From Lachnospiraceae bacterium UBA7109 (GTDB lineage Bacteria > Bacillota > Clostridia > Lachnospirales > Lachnospiraceae): a stretch of 6,314 nucleotides of DNA. The stretch lies in NCBI GenBank assembly GCA_002492335.1, contig DKYD01000058.1:1-6314 (forward strand). The letters run 5' to 3'. Numbering within the stretch: the first letter of the stretch is position 1; every line of letters starts with the position of its first letter. The notes beneath the pieces were generated by a model. That model was not told where the DNA came from and did no database searches. It saw only the letters and a list, made by a program, of their open reading frames with translations. A program made the translations under genes and the position numbers. Shown piece after piece: positions 1 through 6,280 of the stretch.

Positions 1-1
1 A

Positions 2-82
2 AGAAGGGAGAGAGGCTCTGATATCGATGGAGCCTGCGGACAGTTAAGACGGCGGTATAATGACGCGAAGAAGGAGAAGTAG
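2..82 (+). CDS. rlmN: RlmN C-terminus (23S rRNA A2503 / tRNA A37 C2-methyltransferase), 5' truncated by window edge
   Basis: The frame from base 2 to the TAG at 80-82 encodes 26 residues, including GSDIDGACGQLRRRY. This matches the C-terminal end of the radical-SAM methyltransferase RlmN, where an ACGQL motif carries the cysteine that is methylated and forms the protein-RNA intermediate (Cys355 in E. coli). Here that cysteine is the TGC at 35-37. The family methylates C2 of A2503 in 23S rRNA and A37 in some tRNAs. The radical-SAM core and the iron-sulfur cysteines lie outside the window, so the call rests on the tail motif plus the known neighbourhood: rlmN lies directly before prpC-prkC in many Firmicutes. 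The stop codon abuts the prpC start with no gap, and the prpC Shine-Dalgarno lies inside this tail, so the two genes are probably co-transcribed and translationally coupled. Confidence 0.88.
   Translation, partial: RRERGSDIDGACGQLRRRYNDAKKEK
71..76 (+). promoter_or_regulatory. Shine-Dalgarno site for prpC, inside the rlmN coding tail
   Basis: AAGGAG lies 6 nt before the ATG at 83. It supports 83 as the prpC start over the in-frame ATG at 98 (Met6). It lies within the last rlmN codons (Lys-Glu), so ribosomes finishing rlmN pass over it. Confidence 0.8.
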
Positions 83-826
83 ATGAAATTATATGCAATG
101 ACCGATATAGGAAGGAAACGGGAAATCAATCAGGACTATGTATATGTAACGGATAAACCGATCGGACCGTTTCCGAATCTTCTTGTGGTTGCTGATGGGA
201 TGGGAGGACATAAGGCAGGAGATTTTGCATCAAAATACACAGTTAAAGTTGTGCGGGAAGAGTTGGAAAATACTCCGCTTGACAGACCGGAAGAGATTTT
301 GAAGAACATTGTATCGATTGCGAATCATAAGCTGATCTGTGCATCGCAGACAGATGTGAAGCTTGAAGGAATGGGTACCACCCTTGTTGTTGCAACTGTG
401 ATTGGAAGTACTTTGTATTTTGCGAATGTAGGAGACAGCCGTTTGTATCTGATCAATGATAAAATACGTCAACTCTCCAAAGACCATTCTCTTGTAGAGG
501 AGATGGTGCGTCTTGGCGGTATTAAGGCAGAAGAAGCAAAGCATCATCCGGATAAAAATATTATAACAAGAGCGATGGGTGTGAAAGAAGAGGTAGAAGC
601 TGATATATTTGAGTACAGGCTGAAAAAGGGTGATCTGATTCTGATGTGTACCGACGGCCTGAGCAATATGGTAGAAGATGAAGATATGTTTGATATTGTG
701 AAAAGCGCAAGAGACATTGTGGAAGCAGTGTTGATGCTGGTGGAAAAGGCAAATAGTAATGGTGGGAGAGATAACATAGGGGTTGTTATGGCGGAGCCAC
801 TTGCAAATGAGGTGAGTAAATGGTAA
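83..826 (+). CDS. prpC: PP2C-family protein Ser/Thr phosphatase (PrpC/Stp)
   Basis: This is a soluble metal-dependent (PPM/PP2C) phosphatase that removes phosphate from Ser/Thr residues, including those of the cognate PASTA kinase and its targets. At 247 aa it has the usual single-domain bacterial length. Visible motifs in order are: DIGRKREINQD (8-18), with the metal-ligand Asp18; VVADGMGGHKAG (35-46), with Asp38 and Gly39 as metal ligands; GMGTT (96-100); NVGDSRLY (115-122), with Asp118; the KDHSLV/LGGI flap region (133-147); TRAMG (162-166); CTDGLS (189-194), with Asp191; and GGRDNIG (227-233), with Asp230. All the acidic ligands expected for a two- to three-metal PP2C site are present, so the enzyme should be active. 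There is no signal peptide or membrane segment, which fits a cytoplasmic location. The start is fixed by AAGGAG 6 nt upstream and the abutting rlmN stop. The end overlaps the kinase start by 7 nt. Function by homology is secure; specific substrates are inferred. Confidence 0.97.
   Translation: MKLYAMTDIGRKREINQDYVYVTDKPIGPFPNLLVVADGMGGHKAGDFASKYTVKVVREELENTPLDRPEEILKNIVSIANHKLICASQTDVKLEGMGTTLVVATVIGSTLYFANVGDSRLYLINDKIRQLSKDHSLVEEMVRLGGIKAEEAKHHPDKNIITRAMGVKEEVEADIFEYRLKKGDLILMCTDGLSNMVEDEDMFDIVKSARDIVEAVLMLVEKANSNGGRDNIGVVMAEPLANEVSKW
809..815 (+). promoter_or_regulatory. Shine-Dalgarno site for prkC, inside the end of prpC
   Basis: GAGGTGA lies 4 nt before the ATG at 820 (GAGG is 7 nt away) and within the final prpC codons. 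It supports the overlapping start at 820, and with it translational coupling of kinase to phosphatase. Confidence 0.6.
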
Positions 827-2907
827 AGAAAGGTATTTTTCTCGGGAAACGATATGAGGTGTTGAGTAAAGTCGGTGTTGGCGGCATGGCTGATGTGTAT
901 AAGGGGAGAGACACGATGCTGAACCGTTACGTAGCGATTAAGGTGCTGAAAAAGGAGTATCGGGAGGATGAAGATTTTGTCCGTAAATTTCGCTCTGAGG
1001 CACAGGCTGTGGCCGGGCTTATGAATCCGAATATTGTAAATGTATACGACGTAGGTGAAGACCGTGGGTTGTATTATATGGTCATGGAGCTTGTAGAAGG
1101 AATTACATTAAAGGAATATATAGAGAGAAAGGGAAAGCTTTCTCATAAAGAGGTTATCAGTATTGCGATTCAGATGTGTACCGGTATTGGAGCGGCGCAT
1201 GCGGCAGGAATTGTCCACAGGGATATTAAGCCGCAGAATATTCTTATCTCAAGAGATGGAAAAGTAAAAGTAACGGATTTTGGTATTGCAAAAGCAGTGA
1301 CTTCAAATACCATTAGTTCGAATGCCATGGGTTCGGTGCATTATACATCGCCGGAACAGGCAAGAGGCGGGTACAGCGACAGAAAAAGTGATATTTATTC
1401 CATTGGTATTACGCTGTTTGAAATGGTTACCGGGCATGTTCCTTTTGACGGAGATTCTATTGCATCGATTGCAATCAAACATCTGCAGGAGGAGATTACT
1501 CCGCCGTCAGAGCTCGTAGCGGATGTTCCATATAGCTTAGAGCAGATTATTTTAAAATGTACGCAGAAGAACGGGGAGAGGCGTTATGCCAGCACAGCGG
1601 CGCTGATTCAGGATTTGAAGCGCTCTCTGGTAGATCCGGAGGGGGATTTTGTTGTAATTCCTCCGCTTCGCAATGCAGATACTGTCATCATTACAGACGA
1701 AGAGCTGGATGATATCCGCAATTCTTATGCGAGTGAAGAATATGATGATGATGACTATGATGATGACTATGATGATGGCGATGATGAATACGAAGATGAT
1801 GACTATGACGAAGACGATGACTATGATGAAGATGATGATGACGATTATCGTTCCAGGGGTAAAGGACGGGGGAGAGATTCAGAGGAAGTAAATCCCCGCA
1901 TGAATAAGGTCATGAAGATTCTTATGATTGTCGTTGCTGTTATTATTGTATTTATTATGATTTTTGCAATTGGAAAAGCAGCCGGAATCTTTAAGTCCTT
2001 CGGACCAGGAGTTAAGACGGAGAAGCTGGAAGATGAAAATGAGGAAGTAGAGGTTCCTGATGTTGTAAGCAAGACAGAAGAAGAGGCAAAAGAAATTCTG
2101 CACGAAAAGGGACTTCGGTTTAAAGTTGTATCAAGAGTAGAATCCACGAAATATGAAGAAGGGATTGTCTGCGAGCAGAAACAGAAAGCCGGTACCAAGG
2201 TAAAGAAGAATTCTGTTGTACAGGTGGTTGTAAGTTCCGGACTTACGGTGGAAGAGCTGGTAGTTCCGGATGTGGCTGGAATGGAAGAGGATAAGGCAAA
2301 GCAGACTTTGTATGAGGAAGGATTTGAGAATGTGCGGACGGATTACCAGTTCAGCGCAGATGTGCCTGAGGGAGAGGTAATTACAACCGTTCCGGCAGTG
2401 GGTTCCAGTGCAGCAAAGGATACGGAAATTAAGATGATTGTCAGCAAAGGTTCGGAAAAGAAAGCAGTTCCGAAGGTTGTAGGAATGGAAGACGCGGCGG
2501 CTCAGGCAGCAATTAAGAATGCAGGCTTTACTGTAGGAAGTGTAAAATATGAGTATAATGACAGTGTGGAAAAGGGACTTGTTGTTTCCCAGAGTCCGTC
2601 CGGCGGAAAGAAAATGGATGCCGGGACTGAGATTACAATTGTTGTAAGCAATGGTAAGAAGCCGGAGGATAAAGTGAATGTTACAAATTTTGCCGGTAAA
2701 GATGAAAGCGCATTGCTTAAATGGGCTCAGGATAACGGAATGAAGGTTCAGAAACAGGCCCATTACAGTGATCAGCCGGAAGGTACGATTATTTCCCAGA
2801 ACCCGTCGTCCGGAAAGCTTGAAAAAGGCGCCACTATCAGTTATGAACTGAGTCTGGGGCCGGAGCCTTCACAGGGTAATGATGAACCAGAAGATGAAAC
2901 TCCATAA
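820..2907 (+). CDS. prkC: Membrane Ser/Thr protein kinase with four PASTA domains (PrkC/Stk1/PknB family)
   Basis: This is a single-pass membrane kinase of 695 aa that senses cell-wall fragments or lipid II through extracellular PASTA repeats and phosphorylates Ser/Thr in cytoplasmic proteins. The N-terminal Hanks-type domain (about 12-275) is complete: Gly loop VGVGGMADVY (18-27), VAIK with Lys41, Glu60, catalytic HRDIKPQN (133-140, Asp135), DFG (153-155), an activation loop with Thr161, Thr164, Ser166 and Ser167, and the GSVHYTSPEQ substrate-binding segment (171-180). Next come an Asp/Tyr-rich tract (308-343), a basic patch (344-352), one hydrophobic helix (about 367-384), then PASTA repeats at about 410-474, 480-544, 549-612 and 619-680 and an acidic Pro/Glu tail. 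Repeats 1-3 carry a VPDV- or VPKV-like opening; the fourth starts with VNVTNF. The protein is longer than B. subtilis PrkC (648 aa), partly because of the acidic linker. The gene overlaps prpC by 7 nt. No frameshift or lost catalytic residue is seen. Confidence 0.97.
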   Translation: MVKKGIFLGKRYEVLSKVGVGGMADVYKGRDTMLNRYVAIKVLKKEYREDEDFVRKFRSEAQAVAGLMNPNIVNVYDVGEDRGLYYMVMELVEGITLKEYIERKGKLSHKEVISIAIQMCTGIGAAHAAGIVHRDIKPQNILISRDGKVKVTDFGIAKAVTSNTISSNAMGSVHYTSPEQARGGYSDRKSDIYSIGITLFEMVTGHVPFDGDSIASIAIKHLQEEITPPSELVADVPYSLEQIILKCTQKNGERRYASTAALIQDLKRSLVDPEGDFVVIPPLRNADTVIITDEELDDIRNSYASEEYDDDDYDDDYDDGDDEYEDDDYDEDDDYDEDDDDDYRSRGKGRGRDSEEVNPRMNKVMKILMIVVAVIIVFIMIFAIGKAAGIFKSFGPGVKTEKLEDENEEVEVPDVVSKTEEEAKEILHEKGLRFKVVSRVESTKYEEGIVCEQKQKAGTKVKKNSVVQVVVSSGLTVEELVVPDVAGMEEDKAKQTLYEEGFENVRTDYQFSADVPEGEVITTVPAVGSSAAKDTEIKMIVSKGSEKKAVPKVVGMEDAAAQAAIKNAGFTVGSVKYEYNDSVEKGLVVSQSPSGGKKMDAGTEITIVVSNGKKPEDKVNVTNFAGKDESALLKWAQDNGMKVQKQAHYSDQPEGTIISQNPSSGKLEKGATISYELSLGPEPSQGNDEPEDETP
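1741..1848 (+). repeat. GAT/GAC/TAT trinucleotide tract encoding a 36-residue Asp/Tyr-rich segment of PrkC
   Basis: These are 36 consecutive codons (residues 308-343): 24 Asp (17 GAT, 7 GAC), 7 Tyr, 4 Glu and 1 Gly. The 12-nt unit GATGATGACTAT occurs perfectly at 1747-1758, 1759-1770 and 1795-1806. Both Asp codons are mixed through the tract, so it is not a pure microsatellite. The segment lies between the kinase domain and the membrane helix, on the cytoplasmic side, and is followed by five basic residues within 344-352. It is probably disordered. Its function is unknown to me. Confidence 0.9.
2047..2859 (+). repeat. Four tandem PASTA domain repeats within prkC
   Basis: Repeat units are at 2047-2241, 2257-2451, 2464-2655 and 2674-2859, each about 62-65 codons. 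Each unit has the PASTA pattern: a β-strand, a helix rich in Glu/Ala/Lys (EEAKEIL, DKAKQTL, AAAQAAI, ESALLKW), a strand ending before an EG or KG turn, a Ser/Val-Pro or Gln-rich strand, and a closing strand ending in SSG, SKG, SNG or SLG. The units are diverged at DNA level, so the array looks old rather than freshly duplicated. PASTA domains in this family sit outside the membrane and bind muropeptides or lipid II. Confidence 0.9.
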
Positions 2908-2913
2908 GGCAGA

Positions 2914-3795
2914 ATGGAAGATATGCAGGGAAAGATAGTAAAAGGGATTGCCGGGTTCTACTATGTTCATGTAGTGGAATCCGGTGTTTATGAATGTAAA
3001 GCGAAAGGAATCTTTCGGAAAGAGAGATTAAAGCCTCTGGTCGGAGATGATGTAGAGATCGAGCGCCTGAGTGAAGACGAAGGAAATATTACGAAGATAC
3101 TGCCGCGGAAAAATGAACTGATTCGTCCGGCAGTTGCAAATATTGATCAGGCGCTGGTTGTTTTTGCTGCAGCCAAACCGGATCCGCATTTCAATCTCCT
3201 GGATCGTTTTCTGGTGATGATGGAGAGAAAAGAGATTCCGGTTATTTTGTGCTTTAATAAAGAGGATATTGTATCGGCAGAGGAACTTCAGAAATTGAAA
3301 AACATATATTCTGACTGCGGGTGTTCGCTTGTATTTGCAAGCGCCCGTGAAGCAACGAATATTCAACAGATAAAGAATCTTTTAAAAGGAAAGACAACGG
3401 TAATTGCCGGTCCTTCCGGCGTCGGCAAATCTTCGCTCATTAATTTATTGCAGCCGGAAGCGAAGATGGAGACCGGAAGCATCAGTAAAAAGATTGAACG
3501 GGGAAAGCATACGACAAGGCACTCTGAGCTTTTCCCGTTAGATGAAAATTCTTATATTATGGATACGCCCGGGTTTAGTTCCCTGTATGTGAATGACTTT
3601 GAAAAAGAGGAATTAAAGTATTACTTTCCGGAATTTGAACCATATGAGGGCAGCTGTAAGTTCAATGGATGTGACCATATTCATGAGCCGGGATGCGCTG
3701 TGAAAGCGGCTGTGGAGCAGGGAAGGATACATCCTGTCAGGTATGAAAATTATACAGAAATGTATGAGGAATTAAAAAATAAAAGGAGATATTAA
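2914..3795 (+). CDS. rsgA: Ribosome small-subunit-dependent GTPase RsgA (YloQ/CpgA)
   Basis: RsgA is a cytoplasmic GTPase that acts in late 30S maturation. The 293-aa protein has an N-terminal OB-fold (about 4-70) and a circularly permuted GTPase core in the typical order G4-G5-G1-G2-G3: NKED (115-118), SA (143-144), GPSGVGKS (166-173), GKHTTRH (197-203), DTPG (217-220). A C-terminal zinc site is complete as C-x4-C-x-H-x5-C (Cys248, Cys253, His255, Cys261), followed by a helical tail. The kinase stop is 6 nt upstream. The start is uncertain: ATG 2914 has only a weak AAGG (2906-2909) upstream, while ATG 2923 gives the MQGKI beginning that I expect for clostridial homologues but has poor Shine-Dalgarno spacing. 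The B. subtilis homologue CpgA is phosphorylated by PrkC and dephosphorylated by PrpC, which makes its place next to that pair meaningful. Confidence 0.96.
   Translation: MEDMQGKIVKGIAGFYYVHVVESGVYECKAKGIFRKERLKPLVGDDVEIERLSEDEGNITKILPRKNELIRPAVANIDQALVVFAAAKPDPHFNLLDRFLVMMERKEIPVILCFNKEDIVSAEELQKLKNIYSDCGCSLVFASAREATNIQQIKNLLKGKTTVIAGPSGVGKSSLINLLQPEAKMETGSISKKIERGKHTTRHSELFPLDENSYIMDTPGFSSLYVNDFEKEELKYYFPEFEPYEGSCKFNGCDHIHEPGCAVKAAVEQGRIHPVRYENYTEMYEELKNKRRY
3783..3788 (+). promoter_or_regulatory. Shine-Dalgarno site for rpe
   Basis: AAGGAG lies 8 nt before the rpe ATG at 3797 and overlaps the last rsgA codons. It is one of the two strongest ribosome binding sites in the window and fixes the rpe start. 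Confidence 0.8.
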
Positions 3796-3796
3796 T

Positions 3797-4459
3797 ATGA
3801 ATTATATCTTATCACCGTCTATCCTTGCGGCGGATTTTAAAGTACTTGGGGAACAGATAAAACTGGCAGAAAGAAATGGGGCGCAATATTTGCATTTTGA
3901 TGTTATGGACGGAGTTTTTGTGCCCAGCCTTTCTTTTGGTATGCCTGTGCTCAGATCCATAAGAAGCGCAACAGAACAGATCATGGATGTGCATCTTATG
4001 ATACAGGAGCCAATCCGATTTGTGGAGGCATTCCGAAAGGCAGGGGCGGATACCATTACGGTACATATGGAAGCATGTCAGGATATTCATGCCACAATAG
4101 CAAAAATACGGGAAAGCGGCGCGAAGGTTGGAGTGTCTGTCTGTCCGGAAACAGAGGTACAGGAGCTGGAAGGAGTACTTGAGGAAACAGACATGGTTCT
4201 TATTATGAGTGTGCACCCGGGATTTGGCGGGCAGAAATTCATTCCGGAGACACTGGACCGGATCCGCGCTGTGCGGGAAATGGCGAATGCCCGGGGGGTG
4301 CGGATGGATATCCAGGTAGACGGAGGGATTTATCCCTCTAATGTGAGAGCGGTTCTGGATGCCGGTGCAAATGTGATCGTTGCAGGTTCGGCAGTATTTA
4401 AAGGTGATCCGGCACAAAATACAAGAGAGTTCATGGAGATACTGAAAAGTTATGAATAA
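3797..4459 (+). CDS. rpe: Ribulose-phosphate 3-epimerase
   Basis: This enzyme interconverts D-ribulose 5-phosphate and D-xylulose 5-phosphate in the non-oxidative pentose phosphate pathway. The 220-aa protein is a full-length TIM barrel. Visible motifs are: LSPSILAADF (5-14), with the substrate-contacting Ser8; HFDVMDGVFVP (33-43), with metal ligands His33 and Asp35; DVHLMI (64-69), with His66; VHPGFGGQ (139-146), the phosphate and active-site loop; QVDGG (173-177), with Asp175; and the phosphate-binding AGSAVF (196-201). His33, Asp35, His66 and Asp175 form the metal site, and Asp35/Asp175 are the acid-base pair in the family. The gene starts one base after the rsgA stop, behind a strong AAGGAG, and its last 8 nt overlap thiN. 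The close ribulose-phosphate-binding barrel relative allulose-6-phosphate 3-epimerase cannot be strictly excluded by eye, but the motifs and the gene neighbourhood favour Rpe. Confidence 0.96.
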   Translation: MNYILSPSILAADFKVLGEQIKLAERNGAQYLHFDVMDGVFVPSLSFGMPVLRSIRSATEQIMDVHLMIQEPIRFVEAFRKAGADTITVHMEACQDIHATIAKIRESGAKVGVSVCPETEVQELEGVLEETDMVLIMSVHPGFGGQKFIPETLDRIRAVREMANARGVRMDIQVDGGIYPSNVRAVLDAGANVIVAGSAVFKGDPAQNTREFMEILKSYE

Positions 4460-5108
4460 AAAAATTATCATTGTAAGCGGGGGAATGCTCGAAGAAGAAT
4501 TTGTCCTGCCTGTGATTAAAGAAGATGAGAACGCCTATATCATCGGTGTTGACCGCGGTATGGAATTCCTTTACCGGAATCATATTATGCCCAGTTATAT
4601 TGTGGGGGATTTTGACAGTGTAAATAAGGATGTGGCAGACTATTACCGAAATGAAACGAGGGTGCCGATCAGAGAATATAATCCAGTGAAGGACGCTTCT
4701 GACACAGAGATAGCAGTCCGGTTTGCCATGGCGCTCGGATGTGGGAAATTGATTATTCTGGGTGCAACGGGCGGCAGGGTGGATCACTTGTGGGCGAATG
4801 TACAGACTCTTGCAATTCCTTTTCGTGCGGGAGTTCATGCGGAGATCATGGACAGCAGAAACCGGATCCGTCTGATCGGAGGCGGGGAGACGATCTTGAA
4901 AAAGACAGAAGCTTATGGCACTTATTTTTCTGTATTCCCGCTTGGTCAGGAAATACTTGGATTTAATATTGAAGGAGCTAAATATCCGCTGAAGGAACAT
5001 CTTCTGACCCCTTATGACAGTTTGTGTGTGAGCAATCAGATTGAAGGGGAAGAGGTAAAAATCAGTTTTCCGTCGGGAATCGTGATATTGATGGAGAGCA
5101 GAGATTAG
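4452..5108 (+). CDS. thiN: Thiamine pyrophosphokinase
   Basis: ThiN transfers pyrophosphate from ATP to thiamine, giving thiamine diphosphate; it serves salvage of imported thiamine. The 218-aa length is normal for a bacterial ThiN. Motifs of the N-terminal catalytic domain are: VSGG (8-11), GVDRG (32-36), GDFDS (52-56; its Asp residues are expected metal/ATP ligands), KDASDTEIA (80-88) and GATGGRVDH (104-112, followed by LWAN). The C-terminal half is the β-sandwich thiamine-binding domain, ending with a SNQIEGE...SFPSGIVIL pattern (about 195-214). The ATG sits inside the last codons of rpe, an 8-nt overlap. The nearest purine-rich site, GGAG at 4435-4438, is 13 nt away, longer than usual, so translation probably depends on ribosomes that have just finished rpe. 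No TPP riboswitch or other thi gene is visible nearby. Confidence 0.95.
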   Translation: MNKKIIIVSGGMLEEEFVLPVIKEDENAYIIGVDRGMEFLYRNHIMPSYIVGDFDSVNKDVADYYRNETRVPIREYNPVKDASDTEIAVRFAMALGCGKLIILGATGGRVDHLWANVQTLAIPFRAGVHAEIMDSRNRIRLIGGGETILKKTEAYGTYFSVFPLGQEILGFNIEGAKYPLKEHLLTPYDSLCVSNQIEGEEVKISFPSGIVILMESRD

Positions 5109-5128
5109 AAATAGATGAATCAGAATAG

Positions 5129-5135
5129 AAAGGAA
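5129..5135 (+). promoter_or_regulatory. Shine-Dalgarno site for ychF in the 37-nt thiN-ychF gap
   Basis: AAAGGAA ends 10 nt before the ATG at 5146. The A-rich gap (5109-5145) holds no hairpin terminator and no convincing -35/-10 pair, so read-through from thiN is the simplest source of ychF transcript. Confidence 0.65.
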
Positions 5136-5145
5136 CAAAAAATAC

Positions 5146-6246
5146 ATGAAGTTAGGAATTGTCGGTTTACCGAATGTTGGAAAGAGTACGTTATTTAATT
5201 CACTTACGAAGGCGGGGGCGGAATCTGCCAATTATCCGTTTTGCACAATAGATCCGAATGTGGGGGTTGTAACAGTACCGGATGAACGGCTGAATGTGCT
5301 GGGAGAAATGTACCATACTAAGAAAATTATTCCGGCAGCGATTGAATTCGTAGATATTGCAGGGCTTGTAAAGGGTGCATCAAAAGGAGAGGGACTTGGA
5401 AATCAGTTTCTTGCCAACATCCGTGAGGTAGATGCAATCGTACATGTTGTACGTTGTTTTGAGGATTCAAATATTGTGCATGTAGATGGGAGTATTAATC
5501 CGCTTCGGGATATCGAGACAATTAATCTGGAATTGATTTTTTCCGACCTTGAGATTTTGGAGAGAAGAATTTCCAAGACGTCAAAGGTGGCAAGAAATGA
5601 CAAAACAGCGGCAAAAGAGCTGAAGCTTCTGGAAAAGATAAAGGCACATCTGGAAGAGGGAAGTCTTGCAAAAACCTTTGAGGGAGCAGAAGATGAGGAG
5701 GAAGAAGGATGGCTTGCCGGCTATAATCTTCTGACTTATAAACCGGTCATTTATGCAGCAAATGTGGCGGAAGATGATCTTGCTGATGATGGATGTGGGA
5801 ATGCAGGTGTTCAGGAGGTCAGAGCTTATGCCAAGAAGGAACAAAGTGAAGTGTTTGTTGTGTGTGCACAGATAGAGCAGGAGATTGCTGAACTTGATGA
5901 GGATGAGAAGAAGATGTTTTTAGAGGATCTGGGATTATCTGAGTCAGGACTGGAAAAACTGATTAAGGCAAGTTATCGCCTGCTCGGACTGATCAGTTAT
6001 CTGACGGCCGGTGAACCGGAAGTACGTGCATGGACGATTACAGAGGGAACAAAGGCTCCGCAGGCGGCAGGAAAGATCCATACGGATTTTGAACGGGGAT
6101 TTATCCGTGCGGAGGTAGTGTCTTATGATGATTTAATTGCGTGCGGAACACATGCCGCGGCAAAAGAAAAGGGACTCATCCGTTTGGAAGGAAAGGAATA
6201 CGTTGTAAAAGACGGGGACATTATGCTGTTCCGATTTAACGTCTGA
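5146..6246 (+). CDS. ychF: Redox-responsive P-loop GTPase/ATPase YchF (OLA1 family)
   Basis: This is a universally conserved TRAFAC/Obg-family NTPase that associates with ribosomes, often prefers ATP and acts as a stress-response regulator in several bacteria. The 366-aa protein is full length (E. coli 363). Motifs are: G1 GLPNVGKS (7-14), with Leu8 in place of the usual catalytic residue; YPFCTIDPN (30-38), whose Cys33 matches the redox-sensitive Cys35 of E. coli; G3 DIAGLVKGASKGEGLGNQF (70-88); His112 in NIVHVDG, corresponding to the catalytic His114 of E. coli; and a non-standard G4, NVAED (206-210), the NxxE form that allows ATP binding. A coiled-coil region (about 130-200) includes an acidic run at 182-187. 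The C-terminal TGS domain (about 284-366) contains AGEPEVRAWT and ends in VKDGD plus FRFNV. The gene lies 37 nt after thiN and is followed by a terminator. It is either the last gene of the operon or a separately transcribed neighbour. Confidence 0.97.
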   Translation: MKLGIVGLPNVGKSTLFNSLTKAGAESANYPFCTIDPNVGVVTVPDERLNVLGEMYHTKKIIPAAIEFVDIAGLVKGASKGEGLGNQFLANIREVDAIVHVVRCFEDSNIVHVDGSINPLRDIETINLELIFSDLEILERRISKTSKVARNDKTAAKELKLLEKIKAHLEEGSLAKTFEGAEDEEEEGWLAGYNLLTYKPVIYAANVAEDDLADDGCGNAGVQEVRAYAKKEQSEVFVVCAQIEQEIAELDEDEKKMFLEDLGLSESGLEKLIKASYRLLGLISYLTAGEPEVRAWTITEGTKAPQAAGKIHTDFERGFIRAEVVSYDDLIACGTHAAAKEKGLIRLEGKEYVVKDGDIMLFRFNV

Positions 6247-6280
6247 TACCATTTCCTGTCGGTAAAATGTTGTAAACTCT

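Noticed and set aside
1673..1891. A second open frame through the Asp-rich tract giving a Met-rich 72-aa product
   Set aside because: It is the shifted reading of GAT repeats as ATG codons within prkC; it has no ribosome binding site of note, no recognisable domain, and the kinase frame is clearly the coding one.
2554..2559. TATAAT hexamer inside PASTA repeat 3 as an internal promoter
   Set aside because: No -35 element at 16-18 nt and no extended -10. The hexamer occurs by chance in coding sequence of this composition.
2131..2763. Antisense open frame (210 codons) opposite the PASTA region
   Set aside because: The product is rich in Cys, His, Phe and Leu, as expected from the complement of Glu/Lys/Val-rich coding sequence. 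There is no recognisable motif.
3812..4471. Antisense open frame (219 codons) covering nearly all of rpe
   Set aside because: rpe on the + strand has every catalytic motif; the antisense product is Cys/His-rich and unrecognisable.
5109..5145. Terminator, riboswitch or small gene between thiN and ychF
   Set aside because: Only 37 nt, A-rich, with no inverted repeat; it contains just a Shine-Dalgarno site.
4431..5231. Long antisense open frame (266 codons) opposite thiN and the start of ychF
   Set aside because: It runs opposite conserved genes with intact motifs, spans two genes and their gap, and its product looks like no known family. It is best explained as a chance open frame.
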